From the NCBI RefSeq assembly GCF_001730305.1, contig NZ_MIJY01000023.1, positions 248,001-312,000 of the forward strand: DNA of 64,000 bases, written 5' to 3'. The position numbers and the translations under genes were made by a program. This DNA is from Enterococcus termitis (GTDB lineage Bacteria > Bacillota > Bacilli > Lactobacillales > Enterococcaceae). The notes under the pieces were generated by a model. It did no database searches. It was not told the origin of the DNA and saw only the letters and a list, made by a program, of their open reading frames with translations. Shown here piece by piece: positions 26,820 through 36,158 of the stretch (position 1 is the stretch's first letter; each line of letters begins with the position of its first letter).

Positions 26820-27295
26820 GTTTGACTGATAAAGAAGCAATTATTTTAGAACATGAAGCGGATCCACAACGAATATTAAATATACTGATTGCGATTCAAT
26901 ACGCTTCAGAAGAAGGATATATCGATGAAGCAACAGCCAAATTAGTTGCAGATCGTTTGAAGCTATCAGAGGCACGCGTTTATGAACTTCTAAGTTTTTA
27001 TGCAATCTTGAAAACTGAACCGCAGGCAAAATATGTCTTAAAAATCTGCAATAGTACACCTTGTCTATATACTGGGGGAGCTATGCTGGCAGAAGTATTA
27101 GAAACGATTCTGGAAGTTCCTGTCGATCAAGCGACACCAGATGGATTATTCATGTATCACAGTATTCCTTGTATTGGTGCTTGTGATCAAGGACCTGTGA
27201 TCAAAATCAAAGATACTGTTTTTGCTGATTTGACGGAAGAAAAAGTCTATCGATTGATTGAAGATTTGCGCAGCGGATGTTATCAGGAGCTATAG
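26810..27295 (+). CDS. fdsG: NAD-dependent formate dehydrogenase gamma subunit, NuoE/FdsG type (161 aa)
   Basis: Thioredoxin-like [2Fe-2S] protein of the NuoE family. Cluster ligands are CNSTPC (about residues 80-85) and CIGACD (about 122-127). The N-terminal helical bundle (ILNILIAIQYASEEGYI) is also typical. With the flavoprotein subunit next to it, it passes electrons between FMN/NAD and the iron-sulfur chain of the large subunit. It overlaps the P-loop gene by ten bases. Confidence 0.88.
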   Translation: MGLSLTDKEAIILEHEADPQRILNILIAIQYASEEGYIDEATAKLVADRLKLSEARVYELLSFYAILKTEPQAKYVLKICNSTPCLYTGGAMLAEVLETILEVPVDQATPDGLFMYHSIPCIGACDQGPVIKIKDTVFADLTEEKVYRLIEDLRSGCYQEL

Positions 27296-27306
27296 GAGGA
27301 AAAGAA

Positions 27307-28605
27307 ATGATCAAACGAAATCAACCTGTTTTATTAGAGCGGGTCATCAAGATGACGCGACCGACAGATGTAGCTGAATATGAAAGATATAGCGGTTTTG
27401 AAGGGTTAAAAAAAGCGATAGAAATGGATAAGGAGGCTATTTTAGATGAGCTGGATATCGCTCATTTACGTGGACGGGGCGGGGCAGCCTATCCATTAGG
27501 AAAGAAATGGCGTCATCTTTATGGCTCGAAGGGAGATACAAAATATATCGTATGTAATGCCGATGAAGGGGAGCCGGGAACCTTTAAAGATAAAGCACTG
27601 CTGGAACATGATCCACTCAGCGTGATTGAAGGGATGATAATCGCCGGGTATCTTTTTTCAGCAAAAGCAGGTTATATCTATATGCGTGGAGAATACCGCC
27701 GCATTCAGAAAATTTTTCAAGAAGCATTAGATCATGCGGAAAAAGCCGGATTTTTAGGCAAGAATATTTTAGGGATCGAAGGGTTTGATTATCAAATCAC
27801 GATTATTTCTGGTGCAGGTGCGTATGTGTGCGGAGAAAATTCCGCGCTACTGAATTCAATTGAAGGGAAAACAGGCAGACCAAGAGTGAAACCACCGCAT
27901 TTAGCAGATGTTGGTTTGTATTTAAAGCCGACGCTGGTAAATAATGTTGAATCATTTGCAGGGATTCCTGTGATCTTAAGAGCAGGCGGTCAAGCTTATC
28001 GCGATTTAGGAACGGAAGACGGCGGCGGAACAAAATTGATTTGTCTGTCGGGACACGTTAAAAACCGCGGCTTGTATGAGGTGAATTTGGGCACACCTTT
28101 ACAAGAAATTATTTATTCAGAAAAATACGGCGGTGGATCAGCGACTGGCAATCCATTGAAGTTCATTCATTTTGGCGGACAATCCGGTCCGATCGGGGCA
28201 GTTGAGAATTTAGATGATTGTATATACTCGTACGAAGGCTTGTGGGATAAGGATTTAGCAATTGGTTCTGGAGCAATCGTTGTAATGGATGATCAAGTGA
28301 GTATTGTGGATTACCTTGTTCAAGTAGCTGCTTTCTTTGCTCACGAATCTTGCGGAAAGTGTACTCCCTGCCGTTTAGGTACGACAAGGATCTTAGAACT
28401 GCTGAACAAGTTTAACGAGAAAAGAGCTGAGGCAGGTGATCTCGAACGGTTAGAACATATGTTGACCCATGTGACAAATCTTTCTGCCTGCGGCTTAGGT
28501 CAATCTGTAGCTAATCCAATGCGGAGCGGTTTAGCCTATTTTGCAGAAGAATTCGAAGCGGGGATTAGAGAAACAGCAGCACCAATAAAAGGGGGTCTTT
28601 GGTAA
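27307..28605 (+). CDS. fdsB: NAD-dependent formate dehydrogenase beta subunit, NuoF/FdsB type (432 aa)
   Basis: FMN- and NAD-binding subunit with a [4Fe-4S] cluster. GRGGAAYPLGKKW near residue 55 is the NAD-binding glycine loop, CNADEGEPGTFKD the FMN-binding block, and SCGKCTPCRLG near residue 350 carries three of the four cluster Cys, with the fourth in LSACGLG. It lacks the N-terminal thioredoxin-like extension of proteobacterial FdsB. GGAGGAAAAG selects the ATG at 27307. The next gene begins one base after its stop. Confidence 0.92.
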   Translation: MIKRNQPVLLERVIKMTRPTDVAEYERYSGFEGLKKAIEMDKEAILDELDIAHLRGRGGAAYPLGKKWRHLYGSKGDTKYIVCNADEGEPGTFKDKALLEHDPLSVIEGMIIAGYLFSAKAGYIYMRGEYRRIQKIFQEALDHAEKAGFLGKNILGIEGFDYQITIISGAGAYVCGENSALLNSIEGKTGRPRVKPPHLADVGLYLKPTLVNNVESFAGIPVILRAGGQAYRDLGTEDGGGTKLICLSGHVKNRGLYEVNLGTPLQEIIYSEKYGGGSATGNPLKFIHFGGQSGPIGAVENLDDCIYSYEGLWDKDLAIGSGAIVVMDDQVSIVDYLVQVAAFFAHESCGKCTPCRLGTTRILELLNKFNEKRAEAGDLERLEHMLTHVTNLSACGLGQSVANPMRSGLAYFAEEFEAGIRETAAPIKGGLW

Positions 28606-28606
28606 G

Positions 28607-31327
28607 ATGGAAACAACGATTAAAACACAGACCGTAACCATGTCGATCGATGATCAGCAAATCACTGTGCCTAAAGGAACAACGGTTTTAGAAGCCGCAA
28701 GAATGCTTGATATCGATATTCCTACATTGTGTCATTTAAAGGAGTTAGCGCCTGATGGTTCTTGTCGTATGTGTGTAGTAGAAGTTGAGGGTGGGCGAAA
28801 AGGCGGCTTGAATACTGCTTGTACCGCACATTGTCAAGAAGGAATGGTCGTGCATACTGGATCACCAAGAGTCAACGATTCTCGGCGCTTTGTTTTGGAT
28901 CTCTTATTGAGTAATCATAAGCTGGACTGTTTCTCTTGTGGTAAAAATGGTGATTGTAAATTACAAGATTATTGTCTGGAATACGGAATTGATGATACAA
29001 CCTTTACAGAAGGCAAACGAATGCCTTGTCACCAAGAAGATACAAGCAATCCATTTTTCGAATATGATCCGGAAAAATGCATTATGTGCAGACGTTGTTC
29101 AAGGGTTTGTCAATTACGTCAAGGCAGAGATGTTATCAGTATTGCTAAACGAGGCTTTGATACGAAAATGACACCGAGCTATGAAGCTGCTTTTGATCAG
29201 TCTTTATGTGAATCATGTGGAAATTGTGTTTCTGTTTGTCCGACGGGGGCATTAGTAGCGAAGGAGCATAAAACGTATAGAGCTTGGGAAACGAAAAAAA
29301 TCCCCACGACTTGCCCTCATTGTGGTACTGGTTGTCAAATGAATTTGATCGTTAAAGGCAATAAATTAGTTGGTGTAGAACCGATCAATGGTGCTGCCAA
29401 TAAAAATCTTCTATGTGTGAAAGGGAAATTCGCCTCTTATAAATTTGTCGGCTCAGGTGATCGATTGACGGAACCATTGATCAAACGAAACGGTGTTTTT
29501 GAACCAGCAACCTGGGATGAAGCATTAACGTTAGTAGCAGATAAATTCACTCAAATAAAAGCAGATCATGGTGCGGATGCTTTAGCTGGTTTTTCTTGTT
29601 CACGTTCGATCAATGAAGATAACTATGTATTTCAGAAAATGGTGCGTGCAGCTTTTGGAACAAATAATGTCGATAATTGTGCGCGTGTTTGTCATTCCGC
29701 TTCTGTTCATGGACTAGCACATACATTAGGGTCGGGTGCAATGACCAATCCCATTGCAGATATCACCACAGATGTAGATGTGATTTTGCTGGTAGGCTCT
29801 AATCCAGAAGAAGCCCATCCAGTCATTGGTGCTCAAATTCGCCAAGCGATGCAGCGGGGCACAAAAGTCATTGTTGTTGATCCAAGAAAAATCGATTTAG
29901 TTAAAAATAGTGAGCTGCACTTACAAATTCAAGCGGGAACGAATGTTGCTTTTGCGAACGGTATGATGCATGTGATTTTAAAAGAAGGTCTAGCCGATCG
30001 GAAATTTATCGAAGAAAAAACAGAAGGCTTTGAGGCATTAGAGCAGTTAGTAGCAGAATATACGCCAGAAAAAGTGGCTGACATTTGCCATATCGATCCG
30101 AATGATTTGATCAAAGCGGCCAGAATGTATGCCAAAGCAGAGAAAGCACCGATTATTTATTGTCTAGGCGTGACTGAGCACTCGACCGGAACCGAAGGTG
30201 TGATGAGTATGTCCAATATGGCGATGTTGGTGGGCAAAATTGGAAAGCCAGGCTGTGGCGTCAATCCATTACGTGGTCAAAATAATGTGCAGGGCGCATG
30301 CGATATGGGCTGTATGCCTTATGATTTTCCTGGGTATCAAAAAGTAGCGAATCCAGAAGTCATCGAAAAATTTGAAAAAGCTTGGAATGTCAAACTCAAC
30401 AGAAATGTTGGAATGACCTCAACTCAAGTACTCCCAGCAGCAACAGACGGCAACATCAAAGGGCTTTACATTTTTGGAGAAGATCCAATCGTAACAGATC
30501 CTGATACGAATCATGTGCGACATGCACTAGAAAATCTTGATTTTTTAGTTGTTCAGGAACTGTTTATGACAGAAACTGCAGCTTATGCCGATGTTGTTTT
30601 ACCAGGAATCAGTTATGCTGAAAAAGATGGTACCTTTACGAATACAGAAAGACGCGTGCAGCGTGTCAGAAAAGCTGTGGAACCAAAAGGTAGCGCTAGA
30701 CAAGATTTTGAGATTTTCTGTGATGTGATGACTCGTTTAGGTTATCCTTGTCATTATGATTCAGCTAAAGAAATCATGGAAGAAATCGCTCAGGTGACAC
30801 CAACATTTGGCGGAATCACTTATGATCGTTTAGAAGAAACAGGCGGTCTACAGTGGCCTTGCCGAACACTGGAAGATCCTGGTACACCGATCATGCATGT
30901 GGGCAATTTTACCAGAGGCAAAGGCTTGTTCATGGCGATACCATATAAGAAAGCACAAGAATTGCCAGATGAAAGCTATCCATATCTAATGTCGACCGGT
31001 AGAATGTTGTATCATTACAACACTCGAGCAATGACTGGCAGAACAGAGGGAATCAATCAAATTGCAGATCGTTCTTACATTGAAATCAACACGGTAGATG
31101 CTAACAGACTGGGCATTCAAGAAGGCGATAAAGTCAAAGTTAGCTCAAGAAGAGGCACGATCGAAACGTATGCCGCTGTGGGCAATCGCGTCTTTCCGCA
31201 AGAAGTCTTCATGACCTTCCATTTTCCAGACGGTAATGTCAATGAACTGACTAATGCTGCATTTGACGATATTGCGATCATCCCAGAATATAAAGTATGT
31301 GCAGTGGATATTGTACCAGTTAAATAA
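28607..31327 (+). CDS. fdsA: Formate dehydrogenase catalytic subunit, Cys type, FdsA-like (906 aa)
   Basis: Molybdenum or tungsten bis-MGD oxidoreductase. The N-terminal NuoG-like part carries a [2Fe-2S] ferredoxin (CRMCVVEVEGG) and a His-Cys cluster, then two [4Fe-4S] sites (CIMCRRCSRVC and CESCGNCVSVCPTG). The catalytic part opens with CPHCGTGCQ (about residue 235). The metal ligand is Cys358 in NVDNCARVCHS, at the position occupied by selenocysteine in other FDHs, so no Sec machinery is needed. The C-terminal cofactor-binding domain is complete. Length matches soluble NAD-coupled FdsA. Confidence 0.93.
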   Translation: METTIKTQTVTMSIDDQQITVPKGTTVLEAARMLDIDIPTLCHLKELAPDGSCRMCVVEVEGGRKGGLNTACTAHCQEGMVVHTGSPRVNDSRRFVLDLLLSNHKLDCFSCGKNGDCKLQDYCLEYGIDDTTFTEGKRMPCHQEDTSNPFFEYDPEKCIMCRRCSRVCQLRQGRDVISIAKRGFDTKMTPSYEAAFDQSLCESCGNCVSVCPTGALVAKEHKTYRAWETKKIPTTCPHCGTGCQMNLIVKGNKLVGVEPINGAANKNLLCVKGKFASYKFVGSGDRLTEPLIKRNGVFEPATWDEALTLVADKFTQIKADHGADALAGFSCSRSINEDNYVFQKMVRAAFGTNNVDNCARVCHSASVHGLAHTLGSGAMTNPIADITTDVDVILLVGSNPEEAHPVIGAQIRQAMQRGTKVIVVDPRKIDLVKNSELHLQIQAGTNVAFANGMMHVILKEGLADRKFIEEKTEGFEALEQLVAEYTPEKVADICHIDPNDLIKAARMYAKAEKAPIIYCLGVTEHSTGTEGVMSMSNMAMLVGKIGKPGCGVNPLRGQNNVQGACDMGCMPYDFPGYQKVANPEVIEKFEKAWNVKLNRNVGMTSTQVLPAATDGNIKGLYIFGEDPIVTDPDTNHVRHALENLDFLVVQELFMTETAAYADVVLPGISYAEKDGTFTNTERRVQRVRKAVEPKGSARQDFEIFCDVMTRLGYPCHYDSAKEIMEEIAQVTPTFGGITYDRLEETGGLQWPCRTLEDPGTPIMHVGNFTRGKGLFMAIPYKKAQELPDESYPYLMSTGRMLYHYNTRAMTGRTEGINQIADRSYIEINTVDANRLGIQEGDKVKVSSRRGTIETYAAVGNRVFPQEVFMTFHFPDGNVNELTNAAFDDIAIIPEYKVCAVDIVPVK

Positions 31328-31342
31328 AAGGGGGACGTTCCG

Positions 31343-32545
31343 ATGATCGAGGTCGAAGCAGCACAAGAAAAAATTAGACAAGCTTTGACTCAACAAAAAG
31401 AGGTAGAAATTGTTCCTATTTTAAAAGCGGCTGGACGAGTCTGTGCTGAAGAAGTTTATGCAAAAGTAGCGGTACCGCATTTTCCGAGAGCTGGCATGGA
31501 TGGCTATGCGGTTATTGCTGCCGAAACGCAGGGCGCGAGCATAGAGACACCCATTTGTTTACATGTGATCGATTCGATTTTTGCTGGCGATGTAGAACAA
31601 GAATGGTTAGACTTACAAGGAACGGCCGTTAGAATCATGACAGGTGCGTTAATTCCCGAACCTTATGATGCAGTAATCAAACAGGAATGGACCGATTATG
31701 GCAAAAAGAATGTCGAGATTTATCGAGAAATCAAGGCCGGACAAAATTATGGGATTGTGGGAGAAGATGTACAGCTCAACCAAAAAATCCTTTCACAATA
31801 TCAGTTGATCAATAGCCGCACAGTAGGTATTTTAGCGGCGCAAGGAATTGAGACGATCAAAGTGTTAGCACCAATGAAAGTTGGCATTTTAGCAACTGGT
31901 AATGAGCTAGTTTCTTTAGGAGCCTCACTTACGCCAGGTAAGATCTATGATAGTAATCTGTATACATTTGCTTCATTCATTCAATCGAGCGGCAGTAAAA
32001 TCATTTTTAAAGAGCATTGTTCAGATTCAATGGAAGAGATTGCTCATCAGATTCGTGAAAGAGTGGCGGAGGTCGATCTACTGATCACAACAGGTGGGGT
32101 TTCAGTGGGTGAAAAAGACTACGTTCCCCGCGTAATCGACAATATAGGCGGAGAGACGTTGTTTCATTTTGTGAATATGAAACCGGGCACGCCAATCATG
32201 GCAAGTACCTATCAAAATAAAGTCATTTTAAGCTTGTCAGGGAATCCCTTTGCGGCGGTAGTCAATCTGCATTTGTTTTATTGGTCTACGCTGGCCTATT
32301 TTATGAATTGTGCTGAATTCAATCTAAAGAAACGCAACGTTCAATTGAGGGAAACGCTAAAAGTATCAAATATACGCCGATTTATTCGGGCATACGAAGA
32401 AGAAGGGACTGTTTCCTTAAAGTCAAAACTGCACTATTCTTCCGTATTTCATAATACTCTTGAAACAAATTGTCTGATCGATCAACCAGCTAAAAAGGAG
32501 TTGAAAAAAGGCGATTATGTAACCGTTTATTATTGGAAAGCATAA
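31343..32545 (+). CDS. moeA: Molybdopterin molybdenumtransferase MoeA (400 aa)
   Basis: Inserts molybdate into adenylylated molybdopterin. Typical blocks are PHFPRAGMDGYAV, RIMTGALIP, KVGILATGNELV, TTGGVSVGEKD and the LSGNPFAAVV near the C-terminus. AGGGGGAC precedes the ATG. It is the last gene of the first transcription unit of the island and is followed by a good terminator. A second, shorter relative lies at 35163. Confidence 0.92.
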   Translation: MIEVEAAQEKIRQALTQQKEVEIVPILKAAGRVCAEEVYAKVAVPHFPRAGMDGYAVIAAETQGASIETPICLHVIDSIFAGDVEQEWLDLQGTAVRIMTGALIPEPYDAVIKQEWTDYGKKNVEIYREIKAGQNYGIVGEDVQLNQKILSQYQLINSRTVGILAAQGIETIKVLAPMKVGILATGNELVSLGASLTPGKIYDSNLYTFASFIQSSGSKIIFKEHCSDSMEEIAHQIRERVAEVDLLITTGGVSVGEKDYVPRVIDNIGGETLFHFVNMKPGTPIMASTYQNKVILSLSGNPFAAVVNLHLFYWSTLAYFMNCAEFNLKKRNVQLRETLKVSNIRRFIRAYEEEGTVSLKSKLHYSSVFHNTLETNCLIDQPAKKELKKGDYVTVYYWKA

Positions 32546-32572
32546 AGAGTCAATAGATAAAAAAGCATTTTT

Positions 32573-32622
32573 AAGACTGTGGAGCAAAAAGAAGGGGATG
32601 TTTTGTTTCACAGTCTTTTTAG
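32573..32622 (+). terminator. Terminator after moeA
   Basis: Imperfect stem pairing AAGACTGTG..GCAAAA with TTTTGT..CACAGTCTT, then a T run. It splits the island into two transcription units. Confidence 0.8.
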
Positions 32623-32657
32623 TGTTTCCTTAGCTAAAAAAAATTATTTATATCAGA

Positions 32658-32685
32658 TTGTTTTTTTTTAGTCTTAGTGATAAAC
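32658..32685 (+). promoter_or_regulatory. Promoter of the moaC-modC operon
   Basis: TTGTTT, 16-base spacer, extended -10 TGA-TAAACT (32677-32685). Confidence 0.5.
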
Positions 32686-32726
32686 TTAAGGCAAAGAGAA
32701 CATCACATAGTTAATAAATAAAAAAA

Positions 32727-32740
32727 TGAAAGCGTTTTAA
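32727..32740 (+). promoter_or_regulatory. Putative cre site (CcpA) before moaC
   Basis: TGAAAGCGTTTTAA matches the catabolite-responsive element consensus with one mismatch near the 3' end. It lies about 40 bases downstream of the predicted start, where bound CcpA would block elongation. Confidence 0.5.
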
Positions 32741-32751
32741 GAGGTGCTTAA

Positions 32752-33252
32752 ATGAATAAATCCAGCGCGTTTACACATATCAATGAGCAAGGAAATGCAC
32801 GCATGGTGGATGTTTCAGACAAAGAAGCTAGCGTAAGAATTGCAAGAGCTTACGGAGAGATCCAAATGAATAAGGAAGTTGCTGAAGGAATCAAAAATCA
32901 AACAATCAAAAAAGGCGAAGTCTTGCAGGTGGCAAGAGTCGCCGGGATCATGGCAGCAAAGAGGACCTTTGAATTGATTCCGCTTTGTCATGTATTAGCT
33001 TTAAGTAAATGTGAAGTATCCTTTAATTGGGAGACGGAACAACTTTTATCCGCGCATTGTCTTACGAAAACGATTGGTCAAACAGGTGTTGAAATGGAGG
33101 CTTTGACTGGTGTAAATATTGCACTATTAACGATTTATGATATGTGCAAGGCACTAGATCGTGAAATGAAGATCACGAATGTTTGCTTATTAGAAAAATC
33201 CGGTGGAAAGAGTGGGCATTTTATTTCAACCGGGTTTAAGATTAATGAATAA
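32752..33252 (+). CDS. moaC: Cyclic pyranopterin monophosphate synthase MoaC (166 aa)
   Basis: Works after MoaA to form the pterin precursor of molybdenum cofactor. MVDVSDKEAS at residue 18, the catalytic PLCHVLALSKCEV block and GVEMEALTGV with the downstream YDMCKALDR are all conserved. A GAGGTGC SD precedes the ATG. First gene of the second transcription unit of the island. Confidence 0.94.
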   Translation: MNKSSAFTHINEQGNARMVDVSDKEASVRIARAYGEIQMNKEVAEGIKNQTIKKGEVLQVARVAGIMAAKRTFELIPLCHVLALSKCEVSFNWETEQLLSAHCLTKTIGQTGVEMEALTGVNIALLTIYDMCKALDREMKITNVCLLEKSGGKSGHFISTGFKINE

Positions 33253-33273
33253 GAAAGTAGAAGGAGCAAAAAA

Positions 33274-34239
33274 ATGAAGGATTCCTTTAATCGTGAAATT
33301 GATTATGTTCGATTATCTGTGACGGATCGCTGCGATCTTCGTTGTACGTATTGTATGCCCGCTACAGGGATGCGTTTTTTAAAAAAGACAGAGGTTTTGA
33401 GCTTTGATAATATCCTTTTTTTGCTCAATCGTTTAGCGGAACAAGGAATCAAAAAGGTGAAGATTACAGGCGGTGAACCGCTAACTAGACCAGACACTGT
33501 AGCATTGATCAGAGCTATCAAGGAAATTAGTGGGATTGAAAAGGTGACGTTAACGACCAATGGCATTCAACTGGTGAACTATGCGCAGGCATTAAAAGCG
33601 GCAGGCTTAGATGGTCTTAATGTAAGTATCGACACGCTTGATCCAGATGAATTTCGTGAAATTACTAGGGTAGGCGATTTGAAAAAAGTGCTGGCAGGAT
33701 TGAACAAAGCAGTCGAGGTCGGGTTGCCTAACATTAAAGTCAATACTGTTGCTCGGGGAGAGCTGACGAACGAAGCAATCTGTGAAATCGCTTTGCTTGC
33801 GAAAGCTAGTAAGATCCATGTCCGCTTTATTGAATTGATGCCGATTGGCTTAGGTAAAGGTTGCCCAGGCAAGACACAAGAAGAGGTCATTTTAGCGCTG
33901 CAGCAAGTGTATGGTGAACTGATTCCATTTGAACACCGGCTCGGCAATGGACCTGCAAGCTATTTTTCATTAGAGAACTTTCAAGGGAAAATCGGCTTTA
34001 TTAGTGCTTTAGGGCATTGTTTTTGCGCAGAGTGCGATCGAATTCGCATTACTGCTGATGGCTGTTTGAAAACCTGTTTACATATGGATGATGGTTGTGA
34101 CTTGAAAGAAGCTTTACAGACAGAAAATAAAGAACAATTATTAGCGCAAGTTTTTACAGCAATTCAGAAAAAGCCTGAGAAACACCATTTTCTTGAGAAT
34201 CAAGGAGATTCTCGTTTAATGTCACAAATTGGAGGGTAA
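33274..34239 (+). CDS. moaA: GTP 3',8-cyclase MoaA (321 aa)
   Basis: Radical SAM enzyme that rearranges GTP in the first committed step of molybdenum cofactor synthesis. The SAM cluster motif is CDLRCTYC (residues about 19-26). A GGEPLTRPD block supplies SAM contacts. The C-terminal second cluster is CFCAECDRIR with CLKTCLH further on. The final GG motif needed by the enzyme is present (QIGG). It begins 21 bases after moaC. Confidence 0.94.
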   Translation: MKDSFNREIDYVRLSVTDRCDLRCTYCMPATGMRFLKKTEVLSFDNILFLLNRLAEQGIKKVKITGGEPLTRPDTVALIRAIKEISGIEKVTLTTNGIQLVNYAQALKAAGLDGLNVSIDTLDPDEFREITRVGDLKKVLAGLNKAVEVGLPNIKVNTVARGELTNEAICEIALLAKASKIHVRFIELMPIGLGKGCPGKTQEEVILALQQVYGELIPFEHRLGNGPASYFSLENFQGKIGFISALGHCFCAECDRIRITADGCLKTCLHMDDGCDLKEALQTENKEQLLAQVFTAIQKKPEKHHFLENQGDSRLMSQIGG

Positions 34240-34246
34240 GAAGAAT

Positions 34247-34681
34247 ATGGCAGTAGGAGAAATTATTGGAATCAATATCAGTGAACGACGAGGTACGCAG
34301 AAAAAAGAGATTCCAGAAGTTGATTTAGTAAAGGGCTTTGGACTGGAGAATGATGCCCATGGCGGAAACTGGCATCGACAAGTTAGTTTGTTATCTTTTG
34401 AGAAAATCACTGAGTTTAATGAACGCGGAGCACGAGTCGGCAACGGCGCTTTTGGTGAAAATATTATTGTTTCAGGGATTGATTTGCGTCAGTTGCCTGT
34501 AGGTAGTCAAATTCGTATCGGTCAAGCGGCACTTGTTGTAACTCAAATTGGCAAGGAATGTCATAAGCATTGCCAAATTTATGCACGTGTGGGGGATTGC
34601 ATTATGCCAAGAGAAGGAATTTTTGCTGTTGTTGTAGAAGACGGACATATCAAAAAAGGGGATAAACTTGAAGTTGTATAA
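34247..34681 (+). CDS. MOSC-domain protein (144 aa)
   Basis: Single MOSC domain, a sulfur-carrier fold found in molybdenum-cofactor sulfurases and related proteins. DAHGGNWHRQVSLLS and GAFGENIIV are typical, and the conserved reactive Cys is in IGKECHKHCQIY at about residue 107. GGAGGG selects the ATG at 34247. It sits between moaA and mogA and overlaps the latter by 14 bases, so it probably handles molybdopterin or its sulfur. The exact reaction is unknown for this stand-alone type. Confidence 0.85.
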   Translation: MAVGEIIGINISERRGTQKKEIPEVDLVKGFGLENDAHGGNWHRQVSLLSFEKITEFNERGARVGNGAFGENIIVSGIDLRQLPVGSQIRIGQAALVVTQIGKECHKHCQIYARVGDCIMPREGIFAVVVEDGHIKKGDKLEVV

Positions 34682-35147
34682 AGTTGGAATCGTAACATTA
34701 AGCGATAAAGGATATCAAGGATTACGCAAAGATGAATCTGGCAACCTTATACGACAGCTGATTCAAGCGCAATTTGAGGTCGTACATCAAACGATATTGC
34801 CTGATGAAAAAGATGAGTTGAGTCGCTTATTGATCGAATGGTGTGAGACGTGCGACTTGATTTTAACCACCGGCGGAACAGGTTTAGGTGTCCGTGATAT
34901 CACACCTGAAGCGACATTGAGTGTGGCTGAAAAGGAGATTCCAGGTATTAGTGAAGGCATGCGCATGTTTGGAATCAAAAAAACACCTTTTGCGATGTTG
35001 AGTCGTGCTGTTGCTGTCCAACGTGGTAAAACCTTGATTATCAATTTACCGGGAAGTCCTAAAGGGGTCAGAGAAAATTTAACGTACTTAATGCCGATTT
35101 TATCTCATGCTCTAGATATTTTAACGGATCATAAAACAGAGCATTAA
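34668..35147 (+). CDS. mogA: Molybdopterin adenylyltransferase MogA/MoaB (159 aa)
   Basis: Adenylylates molybdopterin ahead of metal insertion by MoeA. The TTGGTG-containing TTGGTGLGVRD block (about residue 67) and ITPEATLSV are the MogA/MoaB signature, and LPGSPKGV follows. The only start matching AAGGGG is the TTG at 34668, six bases downstream; it lies inside the MOSC gene, so the two are translationally coupled. Confidence 0.9.
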   Translation: MKLYKVGIVTLSDKGYQGLRKDESGNLIRQLIQAQFEVVHQTILPDEKDELSRLLIEWCETCDLILTTGGTGLGVRDITPEATLSVAEKEIPGISEGMRMFGIKKTPFAMLSRAVAVQRGKTLIINLPGSPKGVRENLTYLMPILSHALDILTDHKTEH

Positions 35148-35162
35148 ACGGAGGAAACGAAA

Positions 35163-36137
35163 ATGAACGTTGTGAAAACAGTCGATGCCACAGGAATGAT
35201 CTTGGGTCAGGATATCACAAAAATCGTTAAAGGGGAATATAAAGGCGCAATTTTTTCTAAAGGACATCGAGTCAGAGCAGAGGATATTCCGGTATTACTT
35301 TCACTTGGAAAAGAGCATTTATTTTTGGAATCTGAGGCATCTGATTTGATCCACGAAAATGAAGCTGCTGATTTTTTATATCATTTAATCACTGGAAAGT
35401 TTATGCAGCCGACAACAGTCACAGAAGGGAAAATAGAAGTAATAGCTGAAGTAGACGGCTTATTGAAGGTAAATAAGGAATCACTATTTAAGTTAAATTC
35501 AATCACAAACATTGCTGTTGCAACATTGGAAACCAATCAAAGAGTAAATGCCCGCCAAAAAGTAGCAGGCACACGAATCATTCCCTTAGAAATTGAGCCG
35601 GAAACGTTAGTGAAAGCAGAAAATGTGGTCGGTGGGAGTAGCGTTTTATCTTTAATTCCTTTTGAGCCTGTAACCGTTGGAATCGTTACGACTGGAAGTG
35701 AAATTTTTAAGGGTCTGATTGAAGATACATTTACGCCAGTTGTAAAAGAGAAACTATCACATTATCCAAGTGTGACGGTTAAATTTCACGAAATCATTAA
35801 TGACCATCCAGATCTCATTACAAAAGCAATCAACCAGATGGTGGAAAATGGAGCAGATATTGTTTTTTGTACTGGGGGGATGAGTGTTGATCCTGATGAT
35901 CGAACGCCACTGGCTATCAAGCAAACGGGTGCAAAGATTATTTCTCACGGAACACCGGTTTTACCTGGATCAATGCTCTTGTTGGCTTATTTAGGTGAAA
36001 CGACGATTGTCGGTCTGCCTGGAGGTGTTATGTTTTCTAAGCGGACAGTTTTCGATATACTATTGCCGCGGATCATTGCGCAAGACCTGATAACCAAAGA
36101 AGAAATCGCTCATTTAGGACATGGCGGTTATCTTTAA
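35163..36137 (+). CDS. Molybdopterin-binding protein, MoeA-like (324 aa)
   Basis: Contains a MoCF-biosynthesis/MoaB-type domain in its C-terminal half (VTVGIVTTGSEIFKG, then FCTGGMSVDPDD and PGSMLLLAYL, VGLPGG). The N-terminal half is not the MoeA substrate domain; it starts TVDATGMILGQDITKIV and is typical of short molybdopterin-binding proteins of anaerobes. Function may be as an extra metal- or tungsten-insertion factor, or in cofactor storage. It follows mogA by 15 bases and precedes modA. Confidence 0.82.
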   Translation: MNVVKTVDATGMILGQDITKIVKGEYKGAIFSKGHRVRAEDIPVLLSLGKEHLFLESEASDLIHENEAADFLYHLITGKFMQPTTVTEGKIEVIAEVDGLLKVNKESLFKLNSITNIAVATLETNQRVNARQKVAGTRIIPLEIEPETLVKAENVVGGSSVLSLIPFEPVTVGIVTTGSEIFKGLIEDTFTPVVKEKLSHYPSVTVKFHEIINDHPDLITKAINQMVENGADIVFCTGGMSVDPDDRTPLAIKQTGAKIISHGTPVLPGSMLLLAYLGETTIVGLPGGVMFSKRTVFDILLPRIIAQDLITKEEIAHLGHGGYL

Positions 36138-36158
36138 AAAGATTCGGAAGGAGAAACA

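Noticed and set aside
28607-31327. Possible selenocysteine in formate dehydrogenase
   Set aside because: The active-site codon at 29678-29680 is TGT (Cys), with no in-frame TGA in the gene.
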